From the NCBI GenBank assembly GCA_903911455.1, contig CAIWDQ010000474.1:1-20213 (forward strand): DNA of 20,213 nt, read 5' to 3'. Every line of letters begins with the position of its first letter. The first letter of the stretch is position 1. Position numbers and translations under genes: made by a program. Below are positions 1 through 6,564 of the stretch, piece by piece. The notes under the pieces were generated by a model that saw only the letters and a program-made list of their open reading frames with translations, ran no database searches and was not told where the DNA came from. The stretch is from an uncultured bacterium (GTDB lineage Bacteria; Bacteroidota; Bacteroidia; Bacteroidales; JACABE01).

Positions 1-141
1 AAAAACCTAAATGCCCCTCCGAAGGAAAATGTTGGGCATTCATAAAGTTTAATGTTCGTCTGGAGGAAAAAGAACGCCATTCATAAAATTTTATGCACGT
101 CTGGAGGAAAAAGTTGTGTGTTCATAAAGTTTTATGTCCGT
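1..141. repeat. Tandem array of 41-bp units (array 1, truncated by window edge)
   Basis: Three full units of exactly 41 bp lie at 19-59, 60-100 and 101-141. Bases 1-18 look like the tail of a fourth unit (the shared aatg....t end), so the array probably starts outside the window. Each unit has a conserved framework: a TGGAGGAAAAAG-like head, then TTCATAAA-n-TTTATG, then an end in CGT. A 7-nt window in the middle varies completely (TTGGGCA, AACGCCA, TTGTGTG). The CATAAA/TTTATG part is a small palindrome, perfect in unit 2 (CATAAAATTTTATG). No open reading frame runs through it. Confidence 0.85.
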
Positions 142-304
142 CTTAAATTATAATTAGCTTATTAAAGGATATTTAAAAGCTTGTTAATGAAAAGTCTTTA
201 AGAAAGCAAAATATCTTAACTTGCCCAAAATAGATGTCTGCATCCCCAAAAAAAAGTTATTATATAAAATAAAATAAAACATATTACAATTCAATAAATA
301 TCCG
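142..304. other. AT-rich intergenic stretch without a recognisable gene
   Basis: Between array 1 and the promoter of the nucleotidyltransferase gene I see only AT-rich sequence with poly-A runs (for example near 246-253) and no coding signal, RNA gene or convincing hairpin. Confidence 0.5.
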
Positions 305-312
305 TATATTTG
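305..312 (+). promoter_or_regulatory. -7 box (TATATTTG) of the nucleotidyltransferase gene
   Basis: TATATTTG matches the Bacteroidota -7 consensus TAnnTTTG. It ends only 4 nt before the ATG at 317, so transcription from it would start at or inside the start codon, giving a leaderless mRNA. No TTG -33 element is visible at the usual distance of about 19-21 nt. Confidence 0.45.
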
Positions 313-316
313 CAAT

Positions 317-616
317 ATGAATTTGGTTGAAAAAAATATTGATACAATTAATGCTTTATGTCAAAAATATAAAGTTGCGAAGTTGTTTGTGTTTGGTTCG
401 GTTCTTACAAATAAATTTCAAAATGACAGTGATATTGACTTTATTGTAGACTTTCAAAATTTAGATTTATATAATTATGCAGATAATTATTTTGATTTAA
501 AATTTTCGTTGGAAATTCTTTTTGAAAGAAAAGTTGATTTACTTGAAGAAAAAGCAATAAAAAACCCTTATCTACGACAATCAATTGATTCTACAAAAAA
601 AATTATTTATGGATAA
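317..616 (+). CDS. MntA-type minimal nucleotidyltransferase (antitoxin family)
   Basis: This 99-residue protein has the signature of the minimal nucleotidyltransferase (MNT) family: GS-X10-DXD, with Gly27-Ser28 and Asp39/Asp41, plus a likely third metal ligand at Asp74 (KVDLLEE). The family uses ATP to AMPylate partner proteins. In HEPN/MNT toxin-antitoxin pairs, the MNT protein neutralises the HEPN RNase by adding AMP to it. Length is normal for the family and the reading frame is intact. The next gene in such pairs normally overlaps by a few bases, and here an ATG at 609 does overlap the stop, but that second gene is only a remnant. The protein is therefore an orphan antitoxin, possibly still active on a partner elsewhere. 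The family call is firm; any present function is inference. Confidence 0.85.
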   Translation: MNLVEKNIDTINALCQKYKVAKLFVFGSVLTNKFQNDSDIDFIVDFQNLDLYNYADNYFDLKFSLEILFERKVDLLEEKAIKNPYLRQSIDSTKKIIYG

Positions 617-659
617 CGAAATTAAAACTTGGCTGTATGATGTTTTACAATCCATTTAA
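609..659 (+). pseudogene. N-terminal remnant of a HEPN (DUF86/HepT-like) toxin gene
   Basis: An ATG at 609 overlaps the end of the nucleotidyltransferase gene by 8 nt, the usual arrangement of an MNT-HEPN operon. It reads MDNEIKTWLYDVLQSI and then stops at TAA 657-659. The start, with a charged MDNEIKTWLYD segment leading into the first helix, resembles HepT/DUF86 N-termini, whose full length is about 110-120 residues. The RX4-6H catalytic motif and everything downstream are missing. The stop falls exactly where the 3' end of the convergent sialidase-like gene begins, which suggests a recombination breakpoint rather than a point mutation. The family assignment rests on position and 16 residues only. 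Confidence 0.55.
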
Positions 660-1705
660 AGAATCTCAATCACCACATGTTTTATCTTTAACCTATTGTA
701 AGTATAGGTAATATGAACTTTATTGTCTTTAGTTTCGATAATTGCAGGATACGAAAACTCACCTTCTTTTTCGTCTTCAAGTATTGCAATATCATCCCAG
801 CTTATACCATCTTTTGAAATAGCAACATTTAACTTATTTCTGCCATTAACCCACTCTTCACCAGCTTCCATAGGATTATAAACCAACAGAAACCTTCCAT
901 CACTTAAAGTAACAGCATCTATTCCAGAATTTGGATTGGGTATATTAGTCCACATAAATTTACTCCAGGATATACCGGCATCAAACGACCATGATTGTAT
1001 AATACGATTCTGAGTACTACGACATAACATCTGTAACTTTTTAGAAGTATGTTTTAAGATACAGGGTTGAATTACTTTAATAGGATTCGTTTCGTCAACC
1101 AGAACTTTTTCCCATGTTTTGCCTTCATCCGTAGTACTTTCAATATGTACAGTCCATCTTTCAGGACTCTCAACACTCGATGGACATAAAATAGTTCCAT
1201 CTTTTAATTCTATAGGCTTGTTTTTGATAGGCCCTAAAATTCCATCAGGTAATTCTTTAGCTTCCGACCATGTTTTACCTTCATCAGTCGAAGTCTTCAT
1301 CATACCCCACCATTCTCTTGGATTCTTTCCTACTTTATAAAATAAAAACAGTTTACTATTATTAGTACGAAACAAAACCGGATTCCAGCAAGCATCTTTT
1401 GTAACATTATTTTCGATTCCTTGTGCTGCTATCTTAGGAATACTCCATTTGCCTTTATCTTAAAAAGAAATCCAAATGTTAACATCAGTAGCACCTTCGT
1501 ACGAGCCTCCAAACCAAGCTGCAAGTAATCTTCCATCTTTTAATTCAACTAGTGTAGAAGCATGACATTGTTTAAAAGAAGCAGTATCAAAAATAAATTC
1601 TGAAGTAATATTTGTCATAATTTTAGACTTATTTTGTGAAAAACAGTTGAAATTATTACTTATAAAAACTATAAAAAGGATGATGATATATTTAATACTT
1701 TTCAT
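656..1705 (-). pseudogene. Secreted sialidase-like (BNR/Asp-box) protein, interrupted by an in-frame stop
   Basis: One frame from ATG 1705 to TAA 656 would encode a 349-residue secreted protein of the BNR_2 exo-alpha-sialidase-like family, which removes terminal sialic acids or related sugars from glycans. Residues 1-24 are a signal peptide ending in a CFSQ-type site. The N-terminal motif FKQCHASTLVELKDGRLLAA, followed by WFGGSYEG, is typical of the family. Asp-box motifs (SxDxGxTW type) appear near residues 139-146 (STDEGKTW), 191-198 (TTDEGKTW) and 240-247 (SFDAGISW). Codon 82 (1460-1462) is TAA, between WISF and DKGKW. The frame is otherwise unbroken on both sides, so one base change (AAA or GAA to TAA) explains it. 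The part after the stop could start only at a TTG (1375) and would lack export. It is a recent pseudogene or carries a sequence error. Confidence 0.8.
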
Positions 1706-1729
1706 AAAAAGTAGGAATTAATTAAAAAG

Positions 1730-1737
1730 CAAAAGTA
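1730..1737 (-). promoter_or_regulatory. -7 box (TACTTTTG on the minus strand) of the sialidase-like gene
   Basis: On the minus strand the sequence is TACTTTTG, a match to TAnnTTTG, 24 nt before the ATG at 1705. A TTG lies upstream, but at a spacing of only about 12 nt, so the -33 element is poor. Confidence 0.4.
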
Positions 1738-1832
1738 AGTATTTAGTTGCAATTAATAGCAGGTTTTATTTTAATATGGTTAATTGTTAGTAAAAAATTT
1801 GAAAATAAATGATAAATACTAAATGAATTTCA

Positions 1833-1840
1833 TACTTTTG
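1833..1840 (+). promoter_or_regulatory. -7 box (TACTTTTG) of the CPBP protease gene
   Basis: TACTTTTG fits TAnnTTTG and lies 14 nt before the ATG at 1855. No TTG is found at the standard spacing; the nearest TTTG (1798-1801) is about 31 nt away. The divergent sialidase-like gene uses the same octamer. Confidence 0.45.
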
Positions 1841-1854
1841 TAGCATAATTAATA

Positions 1855-2829
1855 ATGATGTTAAAAAGCGAACCATTCTTATATAAATTTTCATCTTCTC
1901 TCAAGCTAATGAGTTTGATAGTCATTATAATTATATGTCTTTTCTTATTTAATGTAATTGGAATCGCAATAGCTTTCCCTATCTGGGGAAGTAATGTAAT
2001 GACGGAACTTCCGCTTAATTTCCAGAAATATCTTCAGATAATTAATGAAATTGGCATGTTTATAGTGCCGGTTTTGATTTTTTCTTATTTTGTAAATCAT
2101 GATATAAAAAGATATCTGAAATTAGGGCACAAACCAAGAATGTTCTCTTTGTTTACAGCTGTTTTATTAATGTTTGTATCAATACCTTTAATCGGATGGT
2201 TAAGCACTATCAATCAAGCTATGCATCTTCCTACCTGGATGGCAGGAGTTGAGAAATGGATGCGCGATTTGCAGACAGCTAACGATACTTTATCAGATAC
2301 TTTCCTTAAAGACGGCACCAAAAAAGGTTTACTTATTAATATGATAATGATAGCAATTTTGCCAGCCATTGGCGAAGAACTATTGTTTCGTGGTGCATTG
2401 ATAAAGATTTTTAAACACTGGTTTAATAATGTACATGTCGCAGTTGTAGTCTCTTCAATATTGTTCAGTGCTTTTCATTTTCAATTCTTCGGATTCTTTC
2501 CTCGTTTGGTTTTAGGAGTTATTCTTGGGTATCTTTTTGTTTATTCAAGAAACTTATGGGTTCCGATAGTTGCTCATTTTATTAATAATGCTTTTGCAGT
2601 GATACTTATTTTTCTAAACACTAAAAAAATTATTAATATTGATCCTGATAACCTTGGCAATACCAATAATGATGTAGTGGCTATAATAGGTAGTATTGTT
2701 TTTGTTTGTTTACTGATGTTTGCATTGTATAAAAGTCGCAGAAAGATAAAACCTTATCATTCTTCAAGAACTTTTACAGAAAAGGGAATTGAAGAAATAG
2801 AACCAGAAGAAACAACATCTCAAGAGTAA
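1855..2829 (+). CDS. CPBP-family intramembrane metalloprotease (CAAX protease/Abi-like)
   Basis: This 324-residue integral membrane protein has the three conserved motifs of the CPBP (PF02517, Rce1/Abi-like) glutamic intramembrane proteases. Motif 1 is EELLFRG at residues 174-180, motif 2 is FxxxH ending at His208, and motif 3 is HFINN at His241-Asn245. Glu174/Glu175 with the two histidines form the expected active site. Several hydrophobic segments are visible, the clearest near 20-40, 50-65, 95-115 and 155-260, with one more at about 275-295. The C-terminal tail is charged and acid-rich (EEIEPEETTSQE). Substrates are unknown; members process prenylated or signal-like peptides or protect against bacteriocins. 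Two ATGs occur at the start (1855 and 1858) and either could serve. The gene stands alone, with a repeat array downstream. Confidence 0.9.
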   Translation: MMLKSEPFLYKFSSSLKLMSLIVIIIICLFLFNVIGIAIAFPIWGSNVMTELPLNFQKYLQIINEIGMFIVPVLIFSYFVNHDIKRYLKLGHKPRMFSLFTAVLLMFVSIPLIGWLSTINQAMHLPTWMAGVEKWMRDLQTANDTLSDTFLKDGTKKGLLINMIMIAILPAIGEELLFRGALIKIFKHWFNNVHVAVVVSSILFSAFHFQFFGFFPRLVLGVILGYLFVYSRNLWVPIVAHFINNAFAVILIFLNTKKIINIDPDNLGNTNNDVVAIIGSIVFVCLLMFALYKSRRKIKPYHSSRTFTEKGIEEIEPEETTSQE

Positions 2830-2866
2830 TCTCTATTCTCTATAAGTTAATTTTTTTTAGAAGATG

Positions 2867-2964
2867 GCATAATCTCCATATTATGGTACAAATATTCCCT
2901 TGGTTTAGCATAAAGTCAACTTTATAGTACAACTATTCCCTTAAGAGAGCATAAAGTAAAGTTT
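2867..2964. repeat. Tandem array of 41-bp units (array 2)
   Basis: Two full units of exactly 41 bp (2883-2923 and 2924-2964) share ATnGTACAA, TATTCCCTT, GCATAAAGT and a TTT end. A partial third copy precedes them: GCATAA at 2867 lies exactly 41 bp before the same motif at 2908. Each full unit contains GCATAAAGT; in the first it forms a small inverted repeat, TAAAGT-CA-ACTTTA. It lies in the gap between the CPBP gene and the promoter of the next operon and has no coding potential. Confidence 0.8.
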
Positions 2965-3093
2965 TTGGCTTAAAAGCTTCTTGGAAAAGTACCATTTTAG
3001 CTAAAATGTAGTTTTTTATTCCTGTTGTTCTTACCATAACAATATAGAAATGAATCATTCGTTATTTTAATTAATTTTTTTTAACAATTTTGG
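2965..3093. other. Intergenic stretch without a recognisable gene
   Basis: Between array 2 and the operon promoter there is AT-rich sequence with short T runs and no supported gene, RNA or clear terminator. I also see no convincing terminator directly after the CPBP gene. Confidence 0.45.
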
Positions 3094-3123
3094 TTGTACC
3101 TATTGATTTATTTCATAAGTTTG
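3094..3123 (+). promoter_or_regulatory. Bacteroidota-type promoter (TTG-N19-TAAGTTTG) of the TPR/transglutaminase operon
   Basis: A TTG -33 element at 3094-3096 is followed after exactly 19 nt by TAAGTTTG at 3116-3123, a full match to TAnnTTTG. Transcription would begin near 3129, giving a leader of about 93 nt before the ATG at 3222. This is one of the two best promoters in the window and the only one found for the three-gene operon. Confidence 0.65.
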
Positions 3124-3221
3124 GAAACTATTTCTAACACTATACAAATGACTAAGCAAGTATAACTAAAGTGAAGAAATACAAACAAATAATTTATAAT
3201 TAACACTAAAACAAATCGCCA

Positions 3222-6200
3222 ATGAAGACAAGAAACTTCGCACTTAAAAGCTTAACAGTATTAGTGCTATTGTTATTTATCAGTTTCTATACCAAAGCTC
3301 AGGAAAAACCAAAGGTGCAACTAATAAGTTCGGGAGAACTTATCTCGAAAGGTCTCAAATACGTTGAAGCTGAGGAATACCAAAAAGCAATAGATACTTA
3401 TAAAAAAGTTTCAAGAAACGACACCAATTATAGCTGGGCATTATTAGAAATGTGTGCAACCTATACTGATATGAAAAAATATGATGAGGCTATTGAATGT
3501 TGTAAACAAGGATTAAAGTTGTTTGACAAGTCTCATGAAGTTAACTTTTATATTGGGATGGCCAATAACTACGATGATATAGATAGTGGAGCTACTGCTC
3601 TAAAGATTTATAAAGAAGCACTTGAACTTTATCCATACAATCAATCATTGATTTATAATTATGGAGCAGCTTTATATAAAAATAAATTTTATAATGAAGC
3701 TGAAAAAGTTTTAATCAAATCTTTAACGATAAATCCATTTCATGCAAATAGCCATCTTCATTTAGGATACATAAATATATTAAAAGGAAAGTTCTTGCAA
3801 GGTGTTTTGTGTTTAAATACTGTTCTTTTGATGCGTCCGGGTGGCGAATTAGGCAATCATTATTTAACTATTTTAGAGAATGCATTTAATGGTTCACTTG
3901 AGAAAGAATTAAGAAAAAATAATCCTGACGTACCAAGCGATGGTGAAGTGAGTAGTAACTTTCAGGATATAGAAGCTTTAATTAAGAGTGAATTTGCGCT
4001 TAATAAAAAGTTTAAAACTAAAGCAAAGCTTAGTTATATAGTTACTAAACAAGATCAATTAATTTTTGATCAATTGAAACCTGACAAAGAACAAAAAGAT
4101 TTTTATAGCAGATTTTATATACCATTGTTTCGCAATATAGCCGATGAAGGTTATGTTGAAGAATTTAGTTATTATATATTACAGTCGACTGAAGATAAAG
4201 ATGTACAAAGTTGGCTGGAAAGCAAAGCAGGAAAAGCAAAGAAATTTGCTGCTAACTGTGGTGAATTTATAATTAATAAAAGACAATTTGGCTTTGACCC
4301 TGAAAATGAAAAGGACAAAAAGGTATATTATTACTTTTCTGAAAAACATTCTTTAAAATCTTATGGAAGTTATTCTGATAAAAAAGAAAAAGTACGCGAA
4401 GGTTTATGGCATTTCTATTATACTAATGGTACACTCGAAACTACCGCAACTTATGAAAAAGGAAAGTTAAATGGAAGTAGTACTTATTATAATAGAGACC
4501 GTTCAATCGAAAAGACTTTAAATTATGTAAATGATGAAATTGAAGGGCCTGCCATTTTTTATAATGCATATAGTGAAAAACAAAGTGAATTTACTACAAA
4601 GAAAAGTAAAATAGTTGGAACTGCTAACTATTATAATTCATCAGGTACTTTAGATCAAACGTATACTTTTGTTGATGGAAAAGTGAAAGGACCAGGCAAA
4701 ATATTTTACTATAACGGACAACTTAAACAAGAATTCACTAAAGTTGAAGATAAGTTTCAGGGACCTGCTAAAACATACCATCCTGATGGATCTCCCGACA
4801 TGGTTTCTACTTTAAAAGATGGCAAAATAAATGGGGATTATGTTAACTATTTTTCTAATGGGAATAAGAAATCAGAAGGCAAATTTTTAAATGGAGATAG
4901 AACAGGCAAGTGGCTTGATTATTTTAACAATGGGAAAGTCAAATCCGAAACCACATACAATGATAAAGGAAAGATAATTGGAACAGTTAAAAATTATTAC
5001 CTTAGCGGGACAGTTCATAGTGTTGAAAATTATGGTTCGAATGGAAAGATGGATGGCAAATCCACTTATTATGATTATGATGGTAAGCTTTACAACGAAT
5101 TTGTGTATAAAAATGACAAAATAGATGAGGTGTTTTTCTATGATAAAGCAGGAAAACAAATAAAGCATTTTGAAGCAAAGAAAAATTCTATTACACTTGA
5201 ATTTTTATATCCAAATGGGAATATTAGATATTCTGGAACTTTTAAAGATGGTGATGAAGATGGTTTGTTTAAATATTATAATGCTTCAGGGACTTTAACT
5301 AGCGAACAGAATTATAAAAAAGGAAAGAAAAACGGCAAATTTACTGCATACTTTCCTAATGGAAAACCTAAAGAAGTTGGAGCTTATGTTGACGGTATGT
5401 TAGATGGTTATGTTACATTTTATCATTCAAATGGGATCATAAGTGAAGAGGGTTGGTATAAAGATGGTAAATTAGAAGGAGACTGGTATAATTATCATAT
5501 GAACGGAACAATTGCAGGCCATTCTTTTTACGTTAATGGAGAAAACCATGGCTTTATTGAATACTATAATCAGGATGGTAGAAAATATCTTGAACAATTC
5601 TATAACGAAGGTTTATTCTTAAGATATACACAGTTTGATTCTTTAGGTAATATTTATAATGATTGTGAACTAAAAGCAGGGAAAGGTAAGCTAAAGAAAC
5701 TTAATTATAATGGTACTTTATTAGAAAGTTCCACCATGATAATGGGAAGTAAATACGATACTATAAAGCAATTTAATGCTATGGGAATACTTACTACTTA
5801 TGGTTATGCTATTGAAGGAAACTATCATGGATTGAAAAAAACATTTAATGATAACGGGCAAATTATGTCAGAGATCAATTATGTGTTTGGTTCAAAAGAA
5901 GGAAAAGAAACAAATTACGAAGATGATCAGATTAGTTCTACATACCAATATGTTGATGGGGATTTAGAGTATACTGCTAAGATCTATAAAGATGGAAAAC
6001 TTAAAGTTGAAATTCCTTATGTTCGCGGTGATAAAGAAGGTTATTCTATCTATTATGCACCTGATGGACAAGTAGCTTATCGTTTACTTTTTGTTAGAGA
6101 AAGTATATCAGCATATTCATATCTTGATAAATCTGGTAAATATGTTGCAGATATTCCTGTTAAAGATGGCAAAGCAAAAATAGTTTGCTATTATCAAAAT

Positions 6201-6554
6201 GGTAAGAAATCTGTAGATTTTGAGATATTAAATGGTGAACGTAACGGATTAAAAACTGAATACTATCCTGATGGAAAAGTTAGAGAAGAATCTAACTTGC
6301 TTTTTGGATTGTTACATGGAAAATATAAAGAATATTTCCCTTCTGGAAAACTAAGAAGTGAATCTGATTATAGTTATGATCTTCATGTAGGGGTTGCAAA
6401 GTTTTACAATTCAAACGGCACTATCAAAAAAGAATGTAATTACGAAAATGGAGAATACAATGGTTTAGTTAAACTCTATAATCAAAGTGGAAAACTTCTT
6501 AAAACAAGAAGGTATTATTATGATTCGTTAATTGAAGAAACTAGTGCGCATTAA
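3222..6554 (+). CDS. Large exported protein with TPR repeats and about 30 MORN_2 (YwqK-type) repeats
   Basis: The protein has 1110 residues. A signal peptide covers about 1-27 (hydrophobic core LTVLVLLLFISF, end TKAQ). Residues about 40-205 form TPR-type helix pairs (AEEYQKAIDTYKKV, KKYDEAIECCKQGLKL, KFYNEAEKVLIKSL). Residues 210-390 are not recognised. From about residue 393 to the C-terminus come some 30 units of 22-24 residues of the type 'G.w..Y..nG.l....Y..Gk.nG', the MORN_2 repeat of the YwqK family. Databases often label such proteins 'YwqK family antitoxin', but the signal peptide and size argue for a periplasmic or surface scaffold. It is the first gene of an operon, with the transglutaminase gene starting 10 nt after its stop. 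No T9SS sorting domain is seen at the C-terminus. The function is unknown; protein or glycan binding is an inference from the repeats. Confidence 0.85.
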   Translation: MKTRNFALKSLTVLVLLLFISFYTKAQEKPKVQLISSGELISKGLKYVEAEEYQKAIDTYKKVSRNDTNYSWALLEMCATYTDMKKYDEAIECCKQGLKLFDKSHEVNFYIGMANNYDDIDSGATALKIYKEALELYPYNQSLIYNYGAALYKNKFYNEAEKVLIKSLTINPFHANSHLHLGYINILKGKFLQGVLCLNTVLLMRPGGELGNHYLTILENAFNGSLEKELRKNNPDVPSDGEVSSNFQDIEALIKSEFALNKKFKTKAKLSYIVTKQDQLIFDQLKPDKEQKDFYSRFYIPLFRNIADEGYVEEFSYYILQSTEDKDVQSWLESKAGKAKKFAANCGEFIINKRQFGFDPENEKDKKVYYYFSEKHSLKSYGSYSDKKEKVREGLWHFYYTNGTLETTATYEKGKLNGSSTYYNRDRSIEKTLNYVNDEIEGPAIFYNAYSEKQSEFTTKKSKIVGTANYYNSSGTLDQTYTFVDGKVKGPGKIFYYNGQLKQEFTKVEDKFQGPAKTYHPDGSPDMVSTLKDGKINGDYVNYFSNGNKKSEGKFLNGDRTGKWLDYFNNGKVKSETTYNDKGKIIGTVKNYYLSGTVHSVENYGSNGKMDGKSTYYDYDGKLYNEFVYKNDKIDEVFFYDKAGKQIKHFEAKKNSITLEFLYPNGNIRYSGTFKDGDEDGLFKYYNASGTLTSEQNYKKGKKNGKFTAYFPNGKPKEVGAYVDGMLDGYVTFYHSNGIISEEGWYKDGKLEGDWYNYHMNGTIAGHSFYVNGENHGFIEYYNQDGRKYLEQFYNEGLFLRYTQFDSLGNIYNDCELKAGKGKLKKLNYNGTLLESSTMIMGSKYDTIKQFNAMGILTTYGYAIEGNYHGLKKTFNDNGQIMSEINYVFGSKEGKETNYEDDQISSTYQYVDGDLEYTAKIYKDGKLKVEIPYVRGDKEGYSIYYAPDGQVAYRLLFVRESISAYSYLDKSGKYVADIPVKDGKAKIVCYYQNGKKSVDFEILNGERNGLKTEYYPDGKVREESNLLFGLLHGKYKEYFPSGKLRSESDYSYDLHVGVAKFYNSNGTIKKECNYENGEYNGLVKLYNQSGKLLKTRRYYYDSLIEETSAH

Positions 6555-6564
6555 TGCATTATTT

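Noticed and set aside
1..141. CRISPR array
   Set aside because: Units are similar along most of their 41-bp length and the variable window is only 7 nt, too short for spacers. There are no cas genes.
1119..1340. Plus-strand 73-residue frame opposite the sialidase-like gene
   Set aside because: It covers the Asp-box region in antisense and has no features of its own.
6532..6564. Upstream TTG start of the transglutaminase-like gene
   Set aside because: It adds 11 residues ahead of a clear signal peptide and overlaps the previous gene; ATG 6565 gives the proper N-terminus.
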